Of a stretch of 64,000 bases of DNA, positions 54,825-64,000 are shown piece after piece. A program made the position numbers and the translations under genes. The notes beneath the pieces were generated by a model. The model was given only the letters and a program-made list of their open reading frames with translations. It did no database searches and was not told where the DNA came from. Source of the DNA: Cordylochernes scorpioides (lineage: Eukaryota > Arthropoda > Arachnida > Pseudoscorpiones > Chernetidae); contig CP092876.1 in assembly GCA_030710605.1 (NCBI GenBank), forward strand, positions 64,976,115 to 65,040,114, in the 5' to 3' direction. Numbering within the stretch: the stretch's first letter is position 1; every line of letters begins with the position of its first letter.

Positions 54825-55123
54825 TTTCTTGATTAATCAAGAATGGGTATTTGGCCAATTCTGGAATAATTAAAAATCAACGAGAATAGTTGATATTTAT
54901 TCCGATAGATGGCGACAGCCATCAGCAACTTTCAGTTGCACGATAAGGAGATGCCTTTTTCTTAATATAAATATATATATATTATATATTTTACTCATAT
55001 GCACCATTATATTTTCCTTGTATATGGTTACGCGGATAGAAAGAAAAAAAAATTAATATATAAACTTTTATGAAAAAACAATAGAAAAAATAAATAATAA
55101 TAAAAAAAAGATCAGGTATTAAT

Positions 55124-55298
55124 ATTAAAAACAAAGTAGGCATATCCTGACCAGGAGCACATGTGCTTTTCAGAAGGCAGAGTGTCATCTGGTGGAACAG
55201 AAATCAACTAAATATTGATTTCTGTTCCACCAGATGGCGCTCTGCCTTCTGAAAAGCACATGTGCTTCTGGTCAAGATATGCCTACTTTGTTTTTAAT
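55124..55298. repeat. Near-perfect palindrome made of two family-1 retrozyme ends
   Basis: Two arms of about 84 bp around ACTAAAT: ATTAAAAACAAAGTAGGCAT opens the left arm and its complement closes the right. The arms contain GCACATGTGC and the CATCTGGTGGAACAGAAATC block of the family-1 unit end. The ribozyme is absent. It is a miniature foldback derivative, inserted in cassette-start DNA (54970-55440, like 24830-25080). Confidence 0.75.
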
Positions 55299-55419
55299 AA
55301 ACCTTTATTTGTTATTTTTTTTTTTGTGATTTTCACAATTTACCTTATTTCCCCGGAAGATTTACATCTTTAGTCAAATGGAACAATTTCTATAGAAAAT
55401 TATCATATTTTTATATTTT

Positions 55420-56330
55420 CCAAAGTCAATAAAGGGGGTAGTGGAGGAGTGGTATAAGCAGTCGATATTCAACAGCCAACGAACCGGAATCGAATACCAC
55501 AAAGACAGTAAATTAAAAATTCGTTTGTTATTTTGTTGAAGGTATGACATTATTTTTAGACTCAAAATCCGAAGTATTATGATTGTAGCAACTGATGTCC
55601 ATTGACACTTCAACCAATGCTCAACATGTAACATATCTTACTTTTGTCAGGACTTTTGTCTACGTATAGTCTGGACACATGAAATTCAGTGAATCCTTTA
55701 CATATACGCCGTTAATTATAACCCTTTAAAATCTCTCAAGAAATCTTAGAAATAAAGGAGAGTAAGTTAATCACATAACATCATACGCTCAAAGTTTCAC
55801 AAAAGATATTTAGTTATTGCAGGTAATAGCACTCTATATAATGGGGACCACAATTCTAAAATGAGTATCCAATAGGAAAAGTGAAATGTTTTTTTTAATG
55901 GGTTCTTTATGTCTCTACATATGGAGACAATCTGATCCAAATAAAGTGGCATTCTTCACTAAACACCATTCTATGTCGTTTACAGATGATTGGCCTTGGT
56001 ACCAGTATAAACAAAGTAGTCTGTTGTGATGTAATGCAAGACATAGAGAACATAGAATATTCGACGAAAGCGTTTTGATGTGGTTCGTGAACACATTGGA
56101 GTCCCAAAAGAATTCTGTTTGGTCGGCCGGATCACTGCAAGATCAGTAGCTCCTGATACTGCTCTCTTCTTTTTCTCTTGTTCCTCTAGTGTGTACTCAG
56201 CTTTGGTCACCACATCTTGTTTACAATGATACCTCGTCTTCTTAAAATCAATATTTTCTAAACAAAAGAAATACATTTTTTCTTATATATATTACTTATT
56301 TTGTTAATAATTGACCAATCCATTTTAATG
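55420..56330. other. Start of a fourth cassette, then unassigned DNA
   Basis: 55420-55460 matches the start of the Tc1 remnants (TCAATAAAGGGGGTAGTGGA), then similarity ends. A minus-strand ORF (56276-55980) with a Lys-rich stretch (LEEQEKKKRAVSGATDL) is unrecognised. It may be another transposase remnant, since nearby text in a second frame (FSEECHFIWIRLSPYVET) faintly resembles a Tc1 core. Confidence 0.4.
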
Positions 56331-56470
56331 ACATTAAAATAAAGGCATATTTTGGATCAATATAAAAAATTTATTTAAATTATTTCCCATATTTCGATGT
56401 CGTTGTTCGCCTATCTTCCTCTAGGAATTCAAACTCCTTCTAAGCCCATCATCCGCGTGATGCACATATT
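56330..56470. repeat. Second copy of the GGCATATTTTGGATCAA repeat
   Basis: Shares its first 60-70 bp with 28705-28770. It continues ATTTCGATGTCGTTGTTCGC and differs after that. No ORF. Confidence 0.4.
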
Positions 56471-56889
56471 ACTTATACATTACTCATATATTATATATTT
56501 ATATATAATACTTATTTTTTCTCTCTAAGCACATTCCTAAAGTTTTGACATCTAAATTTAGGATATCCTATATAAGTGTTGACAAAAAGAGGTGAAATCG
56601 ATAGGAAAAGGAATATGACGGTTTATATCAAAATATTCATCATATCTTAATATATTTTGTGTTACTTGTAACATACATTTTAATACATTTTACAAATAGA
56701 TCTTCAATATAAGGCAAAGGATATTGAAATATATTAATAGTCTTAAGAAAAAGGCAACTCCGTATCGTGCAACTGAAAGATCCTGATGGCTTGCGCAATC
56801 TATGGGAATAAATTGTTGGCTTTTCTCTCTCTCTCTCTCTCGGCCGTGCGGCCACGCGGCGCGCGAGCTCCGCGTTTTTTGAGGCTGAG

Positions 56890-58412
56890 ATGGTGAAAAT
56901 AGAGTTGAACAACTTCTTTGAGGTATTGGCTGAAAATGCCAAGAAAATGGGCTGCAAGCTCATGCTAACTTCACCAAAATCGGCCAAGTCTCCGCCGAAA
57001 TATCGGCAAAAGATTCAGAAATGGCTGAAAGTCATTCTGATTCAAACAACTACAAAGATGCTAATTATGAGCCGGCGGCGGTCGGCGGACATGCAAATTC
57101 TCGCCGCAATTGGGCTGATTGCACGGAACTGTACGATCATCTTATCGAGAGACAAGATATGAGTTTCTCCAAAGTGGAGCACAGGAGAAAGAGGCTAAGG
57201 GACTCCGAGTCGGCTGGCCGGAAAGCCAAGAAGGGCTGCGTCCAGGCAGCAGCCGCGAAGCAAGTCCTCACCGAACGTCCAATGCCTAAGTCAAAGGTAC
57301 AAGAATGTACGACGACTCGGCAAAAACAAGCGGGGTTTAGAGCCAGGTCGGCGGCGGGCAAGGCAGAGCAATGCGTCTATCTTGAATTCTGCCCAGACTT
57401 CAGCCAGGCCCAGTACTTTCTGGCGCCTGGAGGCGAAGCTGGGCAAGGGCTCCGTCTATCAGCTTACAAAAATTGTGGGACATATCCTGGTCGGCCTCTC
57501 CAGCGTGCACCTGGCCGACAAGCTGATTGAAGAAGGCCTCGACATCGAGGACGCCACCTTAAGGGCCTTCCCCCTGCGGAAAAGAGCTGAACGCATTGTG
57601 CTCGGCAATGTTTTCTTTTTCGTGGAGGACGCCGACCTTGTCGCAGCACTTCGGCCCTATGGACAGGTGACATCCATTGTCCCGAAGATGATGGAGATGG
57701 GCGACTCCAGCTGGGCTGATGCCCGTCGGGACGTTTTCATCACTCTGAAAGATGGAGTCAAGCTATCCCAGATCCCTGTCCGGCTGGAAATCAAGTCCAA
57801 GGGGATTGCCACCCATGTCTACATGACTTACGGAATCAAGTGCTCCCTGTGTAATAGACAAGGTCACAAACGCGCTAACTGCCCACTAAAGACCGGCCTG
57901 CAGGAGAGATACCTGTTGCCTTCCGTGGATGCTCCCCTTGTGCCCACGGCTGTCCCTAGCAAGCCACCCCCCAAATCGAACACCCCTCCTCCTACTGTTG
58001 CAGCCTTACCACCGGCTGTTTCTCTCGTCGCCGATCCTCCTCCCAGCGACACAGAGAAAACAGAAGAGGCGGTCGGCCTGAGTACTCCTCCACCAAAAAG
58101 CAGAACAAACCTAAGGCGTCCGAATCTTCACAGGAACAGCGCACTATGGCTGAAATCCAAATGGACGTTCTCCTGAAGAACGACAAGGCGTCTACAGTCA
58201 TGGATAGTGTCCAAAAGCTGGGCCTGGAGAGAGAACACCTCCTCCAGACTTTAATGCACAACGGGAAGATGGACCGGCTCCTCGCCCAATCAAACGCCGA
58301 ACAGAAAGTGGCCATCGACACCTTGGCCACGGCGCTAATGGCTCTGACAGGGAACACCAGCGACACTCTGTACAGAAGCTGTCACACGCCAGAAACTCTG
58401 CTCGGCAGCTGA
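56890..58412 (+). pseudogene. LINE-D ORF1 (Gag-like) with zinc knuckle, frameshifted
   Basis: Three frames together cover an ORF1 protein. The start is probably ATG 57021 (MAESHSDSNNYKDANYEPAA). A shift near 57380-57430 leads into the frame 57382-58176, with LADKLIEEGLDIEDATLRAF, LRPYGQVTSIVPKMMEMGDS and SWADARRDVFITLKDGVKLS. A CCHC knuckle CSLCNRQGHKRANC (57841-57882) and a Pro-rich region follow. A second shift near 58080-58140 leads to the frame ending at 58412 (IQMDVLLKNDKASTVMDSVQ). It is GC-richer than its surroundings. Such proteins bind LINE RNA. CT-repeat tracts flank the element at both ends. Confidence 0.75.
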
Positions 58413-58413
58413 A

Positions 58414-58521
58414 ATGAGATTCCGGGTCGCAACCCTGAACACCGGCGGTACCTGCCCACCTGGCGACACCAGTGAAGCCTTGTTTGGATTTTATTGTGTA
58501 TATTCATCCTTGTCTTTTTAA
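58414..58521 (+). pseudogene. LINE-D ORF2 start joined to its 3' end by internal deletion
   Basis: One base after the ORF1 stop codon, an ATG opens MRFRVATLNTGG, the typical first strand of an APE endonuclease in LINE ORF2. After about 19 codons it passes into a tail (FGFYCVYSSLSF, stop 58519-58521) and an AT-rich 3' UTR. RT is absent. The element is therefore ORF1 plus a stub of ORF2. Confidence 0.65.
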
Positions 58522-58799
58522 ATTATTGTTATTATTTCTTTTTAGTTTTCATTCATCATTATAATTTCTTATGAATGAGGTAATAGAATTAGTTTAAATC
58601 TCTCTCTCTCTCTCTCTTGATTAATTAAGAATGGGTATTTGGCCAATTCTGGAAAAATCAAAAATCAACGAATAGCTGATATTTATTCCGATAGATGGCG
58701 CAAGCCATCAGCAACTTTCAGTTGCACGATAAGGAAATGCCTTTTACTTAATTTATCAACCTTATACCAGTACAATTTCACATTTGTACTATTTTCTTA

Positions 58800-59570
58800 A
58801 ACACATGTATATAGTCTTATGGATTTTTGGGCCTGATAATGAAAGAATTTATTTACTGAAAGATTTCTTCCTGAGTTAATAAAGTAAACAATAATAACAA
58901 TTCGATGAAGAAAATGTTTGTGAGATTAAATCTGTGTTGTTTATCACTGTTGTTTAATCATATCCCAATATTATTATTGAAAATTTGAATAAATGGATAG
59001 TTTACATGGAAATCGTTGTAAAATGGATTTCACAATAATTTGAAGTTTATGCATTTGAGAAATATTTTTCCCTTATATAAAGAAGGTTAAGTTTATAAAA
59101 AGCGTTTTCTCTATTGAAATTGTTCTGAATAATCAGTAAAAAGGGTTCGTTCCTTAAGGGTTCTAAAGTTCATTTAAGTAATAGAGCATCATTTTGTATG
59201 TATGATATTGAAAAATAAAAGCAATCTAAAATCTAGTAGTTTGGCAGTTAAACGATCATTTCTGCGGTACTATGGCAGGGCCCTGGACTGTATGAAGTGG
59301 TACCATTTTGTGTAGATGAGGGTCAACACTCTATTGATTGCAGAATGAACAGTTCATGACTGAGAGAGATATCCGCGTTAGAGACAAGCGGATAGCGTCA
59401 CAAATCAAGGCTCCTTGTATTTTATCACATTTAAGATAACTTTAAATAAACGTACACGCTAACTACAACTTTATACGATTAATCATAATACATTGTTTAG
59501 GTTATCCAATGGTCTAATATCATGAATGACATCTTCATACGTGTCAAAACGTATTTATGCTATTAGAAAG
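58800..59570. other. Unassigned DNA upstream of Kunitz gene 4
   Basis: AT-rich, no ORF with recognisable similarity and no clear repeat. Confidence 0.4.
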
Positions 59571-59586
59571 ATTCTATGAATTATTG

Positions 59587-59674
59587 GCAACCTGTTAACT
59601 ATTATCCATCAAAGCAATGTCATCCAAGTGTGAAACATCTGTGTGAATTTGTCAACTCTGCTACGCCTATATAA
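59587..59674 (+). promoter_or_regulatory. Core promoter of Kunitz gene 4
   Basis: TATATAA at 59668-59674 and GCAACCTGTTAAC at 59587-59599, 69 bp apart. This mirrors the TATA and GCAACCTGTTGAC spacing of genes 1-3 although most other promoter bases have changed. A CATCTGT motif between them is also shared. Conservation of box, spacing and TATA in a diverged paralogue suggests function. Confidence 0.65.
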
Positions 59675-59720
59675 CAACTTCTCAAATATATCAAAGACAG
59701 ACATTCAGCCGTTGTTCACC

Positions 59721-62215
59721 ATGTCACACACCTTCCTTGTCGTAGCCGCCCTGATGGTGGCCCTCGCTGTGGCCCGTGAGTATAAATCTACCCTTTCTCT
59801 GTGTGGGTCGATATTTTGTAGAAAGGTGTTTCTATATTTCGATGAACTACCACTGTGTTGCTATGTTTATAAGGATTTATTATATTATTATTGTGTTCCT
59901 CTCAAAACCTTGACTTATTACTTTTTTTTGCTTATCCCTAGTACACGTGGTACAGGCCATGATAATCATGGTGGGTAGAAGTAGACGACTGCTTTTACTG
60001 TAAGTGCCCCACATGTCTACACATGTGAAAAGCAGTTCGACTTTGCACTTACAAATGTGCCAGACCCGTTTGGTTACTTGCACTCGCTGGTGGAGTTGTA
60101 CTTTGCAAGAATCGGGGGCCATTGGAGCATTTTTTATATATGACTTATTACTAATTTTACGAATTAACTGAACCTTCATTTACCTAATATTTATTAATGT
60201 TTTATGTTTATTATTGTTAATTTGAGTTAAACTAACAAATATCTAAAAGTATCATTAGCTTACATTTTGAACTCAATTTTCTAATATTTTCTGTTAAATC
60301 ATATTCGAATGATTCTAACAAAACAAAGTAGAGATATCCTCCTAAAAGTATTATTCTTGGGGTTCATGTTGCTCTCATCTTTTTCTGCGCATATTTAAAG
60401 GATATAATTTTTATACCAGTTCATTATTGATAGTATTTAATAGAGTACAAAAGGTCAGGGAGACAGAGCTTTTATAAATAACATTTAAGCTATATTAGAT
60501 GTACATTAACCTAAAAAATTATATAAACACACACACATAGTCAAATATATATAAAAAAAGTATGTTCTTTATACAAGTAGAATAAATTGTTTTTTAAATA
60601 TTATACCCACATTTTAAAACGCCAACAGGTTTCTCATTAAAATATTTGCTGTATCATTTAAATAGGAACATGACTTGATCATATCAAATGGGAAATATAT
60701 TTTATAATTATAAAAATTATAATTCCATTTTCAGGAGAATGTGTGCGTACGTTTTTCTAAACAAAATTTATGTCTATATATAATGTACTATTCATGGTAA
60801 ACGGATTGCGGATTTCGACAATTTAGAAAGAGGGAATCATATATCGCCGCAACTCTTTTTATTAAAAGAGTTGCGGCGATATATGATTCCCTCTTTCTAT
60901 AATGTACTATGTTAATATTTTATTGTTTTTATATCTAATTTTTAATTGTACATATTTGTACATAATATGAGAGGCTTCTAATGAATATTTAGATATGATT
61001 TATTTATTTATTTATTATATATATACAACAACGCGCAAAATTGAAGTATTTGCGCTTATTACAGAGGAATCAAACAAACTGAAACTTAGGATAAAATCTT
61101 TACAGATTTAAAAGGAATCAAACGACATAGTTTATAAAATTTGAATAAATAAAGTGGCAGATGTAAGAGAGTTAAATCATTTAGAATTGAAAACAATCTA
61201 TGTCTCACTTCTGAAAAGTTCGGAAAGTCATAGATAAGGTGAAGAGCAGTTTGTTCAGTTTACCACAGGAACAATTTAGTGTTTCCGATAGACCTCTTTT
61301 ACGTAAATAAGGCTGAAAATTTCTGTGTGATGTGATATATTGTGTGACGTTAAAATTTGGATTGAACTGTATAGCAATGCCATTTAGATATATGACTGAC
61401 ATTATTATGAATAGTTATGATAAAAATAGAATATGGAAATTCAAAGGATTAAAGATTAGTTGTCTAAATATAATATCAATTCATGGAGAAGGACTATTAA
61501 AATATTTTTAGCAAAAGCGTAAATTTTTATCAAGAATCGAGTTTTTTCTGCCCTCATAGATCATAAAACGATATTTATACATCAGTTATTTACTAAAAAA
61601 GAAAAACACTTTAAAATATTTTATAGTTTTTAAGAATCACAGATGTTGTAACATGTGTCAGTTGAGAGTATTTGTATCTAAGGAGATATTTTCTGACATT
61701 CATTATTTGATTAGGTATTCCATCGTAGAAAAACGCACGGCTTGGAATGAAGTTTACAATAGTAAATTTTGAAAGCTAATGAAAGCCCGAAATGAGTAGT
61801 TTGAAGGCTCTAGCAGTATTCATTGAAAAATATTCAAATATGGCCTTGTTCTACATCCATAGCTAGAATTTAGATTTAAAATTCAACTTTATAGTTTGAA
61901 ATTATAATATTTGTAGATATACAATTTCTCTTTGTAATATAGGCTGATTTTGAAATCCCCATGTACAATATACAAACCCATGTGTGTGTATGTGTTCAAA
62001 CAGATCACCAGCCTGAGTGCGAGGCGGCAAAGAATATCGGCGACTGCGGAGTTGGAGATGAAGGCTACACCGTCTACTATGAACTATCCTCCTTCACATG
62101 CATCGAGCTGCCCAAGGGACAATGTGCTAAGGGCATCAACCGCTTCAAGTCTGTGAGCGACTGCAACAACTACTGCAACCATCCTCCAATAACCACAACA
62201 ACTACTGAAGCTTGA
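59721..62215 (+). CDS. Kunitz-type secreted peptide, gene 4 (two exons, diverged)
   Basis: The CDS is the join of 59721-59775 and 62004-62215, 88 residues. Exon 1 encodes an 18-residue signal (MSHTFLVVAALMVALAVA) and stops in phase 1 at GTGAGTAT. Exon 2 starts after TTCAAACAG. The six cysteines keep the 8, 17, 7, 12, 3 spacing. The half from LPKGQC to NNYCNHP is nearly identical to genes 1-3, while the Cys1-Cys3 half differs (P1 is Gly, CGVGDEGY). A C-terminal extension PITTTTTEA is unique and could be O-glycosylated. AATAAA is at 62268-62273. The 2.2-kb intron holds a truncated SINE and a perfect hairpin. It is the only copy on the plus strand. Confidence 0.85.
59911..60151 (-). mobile_element. 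5'-truncated SINE in the intron of Kunitz gene 4
   Basis: 59922-60140 matches the body and A-tail end of the SINE family but lacks the tRNA head. It is flanked by TGACTTATTAC (59911-59921 and 60141-60151). Truncation at the 5' end with an intact duplication is the pattern left by incomplete target-primed reverse transcription. Confidence 0.85.
60825..60898. repeat. Perfect 35-bp inverted repeat with a 4-bp loop
   Basis: AGAAAGAGGGAATCATATAT... (60825-60859), loop TATT, and the exact complement (60864-60898). ATAATGTACTAT occurs on both sides of the surrounding region (about 60780-60791 and 60899-60910), like a target duplication of 12 or more bp. It lies in the intron of gene 4. Confidence 0.8.
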
Positions 62216-62267
62216 ATGGCATGGAATATGATCTCGCAATATATATTATCACTATTGATAGCTTCTA

Positions 62268-62273
62268 AATAAA
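62268..62273 (+). terminator. Polyadenylation signal of Kunitz gene 4
   Basis: AATAAA 53 bp after the stop codon, followed by a TG/T-rich stretch (TCTATGTTGTCTCTGTTTCT). Confidence 0.7.
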
Positions 62274-62299
62274 GCACTTGATATTTCAATTCTATGTTG

Positions 62300-63390
62300 T
62301 CTCTGTTTCTATATCCATATTTTACCCCTAGTCCCTGTTACCATGAATATCTTACCTAGATAGTAATTATTTCATCACATTTTCTAATCGAAATGTTTAC
62401 GAAACGCGCTGCACATATTCTGATATTCCAAAATTAGCTTACTTTTCAAAATAAGGATTTAAATCTATATTTGTATTTTTTAAAAAATATAATCACCAAT
62501 TATGTTAAATAATGCCTGATATTTAAAAATGAATTACAAAAATATATCTTTCTCAATTTTGAATACCTCGCATATACGAGTATGTAGATGTGTTTAAATA
62601 GATTTCTGATTAAGATTTATTGTCTATATATTTTTAAGTCCAAAATGGGTCTAAGCGACTTTCAGGCCGAGTATAAAAGATTGTCCATCAAATATAAGTA
62701 TCCTCAGAGCCTAAGAAGAGCCTGAGGCTATGATAATGTTATATGTATATATTTGGTAAAGGGCGATTTGAATAGTTGAATGTATATATGAAGAGAAAGT
62801 TAAAATTAAATTGAAAATTAAGTATTAGAAATTCCACACACATACTGATGCAATATAAAAATGCTTTAATATAAATTTTAATCTTCAAAAGAGGGAAAAT
62901 CCCTATAGTCTGTCTTCACCTAGCGGAGACTATTGGACAACGCCATAGAACGGCCAAGTTTAACAAGGGCCGAGCATAGACCGGGATAATTCTCCAGCTG
63001 CATTCTAATGAGATAGATAGACACTTATCCTTTAAGTTAAAAAGGATTTTAAAGACGGATCAACCTATTATTATTTCAACGGCATATAGAGGCTGAATGC
63101 AAGAATAAACCAACACAATATCCAATAATTATCGTTAAAAACTTTTTAAAATGTGTAAATACCTCAATTAACAGATTTCTTTGATTCATCACCAAATATG
63201 TTTGCACACTTACACACCCCTTTACCAGGTATAAAATATTCATGAGATTTTGAACGGTGTCTTTTGTTATAAGTGTGTCTTTGATGGCTTATACAATATT
63301 TTTTCATATTATGTATGTGAAACCCCTCTAATAAATTTCTAGAGAGATAGAAGAGAGCATTCTCTATAATTATATATTTTAAAGGGGGGG
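62300..63390. other. Unassigned DNA
   Basis: AT-rich. No ORF was recognised. Moderately GC-richer stretches (62900-63000) have no identifiable feature. Confidence 0.4.
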
Positions 63391-63700
63391 GGGGGGGGTG
63401 TCGGAGGAAGGGTGGTCTAAACCTTTGGTTTTCGTCCGCTACGACCCAGGTTCGATTTCCGCATTTGGCACTTTTTAATGATAAAAAATGCTCCAAAGGC
63501 CCCCAATTTTTCCAAATGTCCAACCCCATCAGCGAGTGCAAGTAACCAAACGGGGTATTGGCACATTTGTAAGTACAAAGTCGAACTGCTTTTCACATGT
63601 GTGTGCATGTGGTGCACTTACAGTAAATCAGTAGCCTACTTCTACCCACCATAATTATCATGGCCTGTACCACGTGTACTAGGGATAAGCAAAATAATAA
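63384..63700 (+). mobile_element. tRNA-derived SINE, plus-strand copy
   Basis: Begins after a G run (63384-63397). The tRNA-like head has GGTGTCGGAGGAAGGGTGGT and B box GGTTCGATTTCC. The body matches the other copies in order (GAGTGCAAGTAACCAAACGG, GTCGAACTGCTTTTCACATG, CACGTGTACTAGGGATAAGC), then an A-rich tail. No clean target duplication was found. The left end may be altered by G-run expansion. Confidence 0.85.
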
Positions 63701-64000
63701 AAAAAAACATTTCAAATATAAAATCACTGGCCGTCAAGCTGTTCCTCGATGCGAGAATGGAAAACACCATCGTGATATTTAAGGACTAGCTCAATCGAAA
63801 ATAAATATTTATCAATATTAATAGGCGTGCCAATAGATCATTAAACATACATCAATATTTATTGCACACCTACATTTCGATTAAATATGGAGCTTTAACG
63901 TGTGGATTATATTTATGTGATTTCATCATTAACACCAGAAATTTGGTTGTCAACTTTATTTCCTTTGTGAATAAATCATATTATATCGACGTAGTAGAAT
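63701..64000. other. Unassigned DNA to window end
   Basis: No feature recognised. Confidence 0.4.

Larger units (their letters stand above)
54112..54967. mobile_element. Retrozyme family-2 array: tandem minus units plus inverted plus unit
   Basis: GAAAAAATAGCACAAATGTA occurs at 54115 and 54453, a 338-bp period on the minus strand: one complete unit and the start of the next. At about 54610 orientation flips, and a complete unit runs on the plus strand to 54967 (TTATGCACC...CACGCAATTCTGG...ribozyme...GATGCCTTTTTCTTAA). The arms are nearly identical, indicating recent formation. The unit order parallels family 1, with little identity outside the ribozyme and the palindromic CTTGATTAATCAAG. There is no ORF. 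Tandem roughly 300-bp hammerhead monomers are the hallmark of metazoan retrozymes. Confidence 0.82.
56738..58800. mobile_element. Retrozyme family-2 foldback copy split by LINE-D
   Basis: The left arm 56745-56813 (TTAAGAAAAAGGCAACTCC onward) and right arm 58618-58775 are inverted family-2 unit ends, as in the foldback at 28.8-29.2 kb. LINE-D occupies the centre. The right arm continues into the family-2 spacer (TATACCAGTACAATTTCACA). Confidence 0.7.

Noticed and set aside
54112..55298. CRISPR-like or satellite array
   Set aside because: The repeats are long units of about 338 bp with ribozymes and inverted arms, not short repeats with unique spacers. The genome is clearly eukaryotic.
55980..56276. 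Minus-strand ORF of 98 codons as a possible host gene
   Set aside because: No domain, splice or promoter context is recognisable. Broken frames around it look more like a decayed transposase.
61961..62003. In-frame extension upstream of Kunitz gene 4 exon 2 as the true start
   Set aside because: The extension lies across a pyrimidine/TG-rich acceptor ending CAG. Exon 1 with a signal peptide in matching phase explains the gene better, as in the other three copies.

Overview
This is AT-rich animal DNA, very probably from an arthropod. The Ty3/Gypsy, Jockey/I-type LINE, Tc1/mariner and Penelope-like proteins, and the small secreted Kunitz-type genes with GT-AG introns, suggest an arachnid such as a spider. 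That assignment is an inference from protein style; the window holds no species marker. Almost the whole window is transposon-derived. The only convincing host genes are four short two-exon genes for secreted Kunitz-fold peptides.

Host genes. Three nearly identical Kunitz genes lie on the minus strand: exon 2 at 20.1, 26.1 and 38.1 kb, exon 1 at 21.7, 27.1 and 51.5 kb. A diverged fourth lies on the plus strand (59.7-62.2 kb). All four share the gene structure: a TATA box, a signal-peptide exon ending in phase 1 at a GTGAGTAT donor, and one Kunitz exon followed by AATAAA. They also share an upstream box about 66-69 bp before TATA. The three minus genes sit in a tandemly repeated cassette ordered Tc1 remnant, Kunitz gene, upstream DNA, mariner remnant. 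The start of a fourth cassette is visible near 55.4 kb. Later insertions expanded the cassettes unequally, so the third gene has a 13.2-kb intron.

Mobile DNA. (1) A complete 11.4-kb composite element (39095-50486) has about 0.4-0.5-kb terminal inverted repeats and a TA target duplication. It carries a broken mariner transposase and three nested LINE fragments. A second copy occupies 1-8315 and is cut by the window edge. (2) A Ty3/Gypsy element (8324-14590) has both LTRs and a 3' ORF with a match to the PAM2 poly(A)-binding-protein interaction motif. (3) A second Gypsy element (31653 to about 36750) has long intact gag and pol ORFs but no 3' LTR. It runs directly into a repeat containing a hammerhead ribozyme. 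(4) Two related families of roughly 340-bp repeats carry type I hammerhead ribozymes, in tandem and inverted arrangements (28.4, 36.8, 54.1-55.0 kb, with remnants elsewhere). They look like metazoan retrozymes or the terminal repeats of Penelope-like elements, and a Penelope-type GIY-YIG fragment is present at 38.4-38.8 kb. (5) A tRNA-derived SINE family (four copies), tRNA-like sequences, a foldback element and an ORF1-only LINE complete the inventory.

Layout: 1-8.3 composite copy 1; 8.3-14.6 Gypsy-1; 14.6-18.5 foldback element, retrozyme remnant, SINE and unassigned DNA; 18.5-24.7 cassette 1; 25.0-31.1 cassette 2; 31.1-37.1 SINE, Gypsy-2 and retrozyme; 37.1-54.1 cassette 3 with composite copy 2 inside its intron; 54.1-58.8 retrozyme array and LINE; 58.8-64 Kunitz gene 4 and a SINE (all kb).
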